From assembly GCA_951813065.1 (NCBI GenBank), contig CATOTH010000008.1, forward strand, positions 1-64,000: a stretch of 64,000 bases of DNA, written 5' to 3'. The notes under the pieces are model-generated. The model saw only the letters and a list, made by a program, of their open reading frames with translations, had not been told where the DNA came from and did no database searches. This DNA comes from an uncultured Bryobacterales bacterium (GTDB lineage: Bacteria; Acidobacteriota; Terriglobia; Bryobacterales; UBA6623). How positions within the stretch are numbered: the first letter of the stretch is position 1; the number at the start of each line of letters is the position of its first letter. Position numbers and translations under genes: made by a program. Below, piece after piece: positions 63,858-64,000 of this stretch.

Positions 63858-64000
63858 ATGCCTAGCCCCAGAGCGAAAATGCTGATCCTTGCTGCCAGTC
63901 TGCTCATTGTCCTTAGCGGATGCCAACCCGCTGGAGTGCAGGACCTTGGATCGGGGATACCTGAAGCTGTCGGGGTTTCGTCGGAGCGTCTTGAGCGCCT
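63858..64000 (+). CDS. Serine hydrolase (beta-lactamase-like) lipoprotein, N-terminal part
   Basis: The frame starts at 63858 and runs off the window. It encodes a lipoprotein leader (MLILAASLLIVLSGCQPAGV, lipobox LSGC), followed by IPEAVGVSSERLERL, the usual opening of class-C-beta-lactamase/esterase-type serine hydrolases. The catalytic S-x-x-K lies beyond the edge, so the assignment rests on the opening motif. Confidence 0.55.
   Translation, partial: MPSPRAKMLILAASLLIVLSGCQPAGVQDLGSGIPEAVGVSSERLER

Noticed and set aside
1..64000. CRISPR array, retron or diversity-generating element
   Set aside because: I saw no regularly spaced direct repeats, no reverse transcriptase motifs and no template/variable repeat pair.

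Overview
The window is a high-GC bacterial segment with Gram-negative hallmarks: lipoproteins, TAT-type leaders and a remnant of an outer-membrane porin. Its gene content is three FGly-type sulfatases, three Gfo/Idh/MocA oxidoreductases, a PSD1 (DUF1549/DUF1553) plus DUF1501 pair, a phytanoyl-CoA-type dioxygenase, a DUF6152 protein, a broken PQQ dehydrogenase and MNT/HEPN and VapBC toxin-antitoxin loci. I know this combination best from Acidobacteriota-like and Planctomycetota-like heterotrophs, including sponge-associated lineages. No rRNA or strong phylogenetic marker is present, so the assignment is an inference. Pseudogenes are unusually frequent (at least ten broken or truncated genes), which suggests ongoing decay. 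Some of the frameshifts could instead be assembly errors.

Region 1 (1-7.9 kb) is nested mobile DNA. A complete 'recombinase in trio' (RIT) element (3-3421), with three overlapping tyrosine-recombinase genes and near-perfect 108-bp terminal inverted repeats, sits inside a DDE transposase gene. That transposase is followed by an ExeA-type AAA ATPase and a DUF3991/Toprim protein, all with 4-bp overlaps. Decayed DNA follows: a tRNA-like fragment, a dead HEPN/MNT pair and an HsdM fragment.

Region 2 (8-19.6 kb) carries a secreted amidohydrolase, a two-subunit molybdenum hydroxylase, a sulfatase, an integrase stump, malate synthase, a conserved-looking unknown protein, a 33-residue zinc-ribbon protein, a TIM-barrel glycosidase-like protein and tRNA-Ala(GGC). 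Region 3 (19.6-27.7 kb), downstream of the tRNA, is a mosaic: small unknown proteins, an intact MNT/HEPN pair, a broken protein with a caspase-associated type of C-terminus, a SulP-STAS transporter and a broken PQQ dehydrogenase. Two echoes of the tRNA 3' end (23.1 and 27.66 kb) mark its internal borders.

Region 4 (27.8-46.7 kb) is a catabolic block: DUF6152, sulfatases, Gfo/Idh/MocA, the PSD1-DUF1501-histidine phosphatase operon, a possible precursor-peptide plus membrane-peptide pair, a pentapeptide-repeat protein, an isocitrate/isopropylmalate dehydrogenase-family enzyme divergent from PhyH, a di-haem peroxidase and a CehA/McbA-type metallohydrolase. Together these suggest breakdown of sulfated and methylated organics by periplasmic or membrane-anchored enzymes.

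Region 5 (47.4-64 kb) holds VapBC, a membrane-anchored winged-helix regulator, a tight YjbQ / B12-binding radical SAM / UppS operon that runs into a dihydrodipicolinate-synthase-family pseudogene, a frameshifted porin, CPD photolyase, a sugar isomerase plus two Gfo/Idh/MocA genes, a heavily damaged tannase/feruloyl esterase, and the start of a serine-hydrolase lipoprotein at the right edge.
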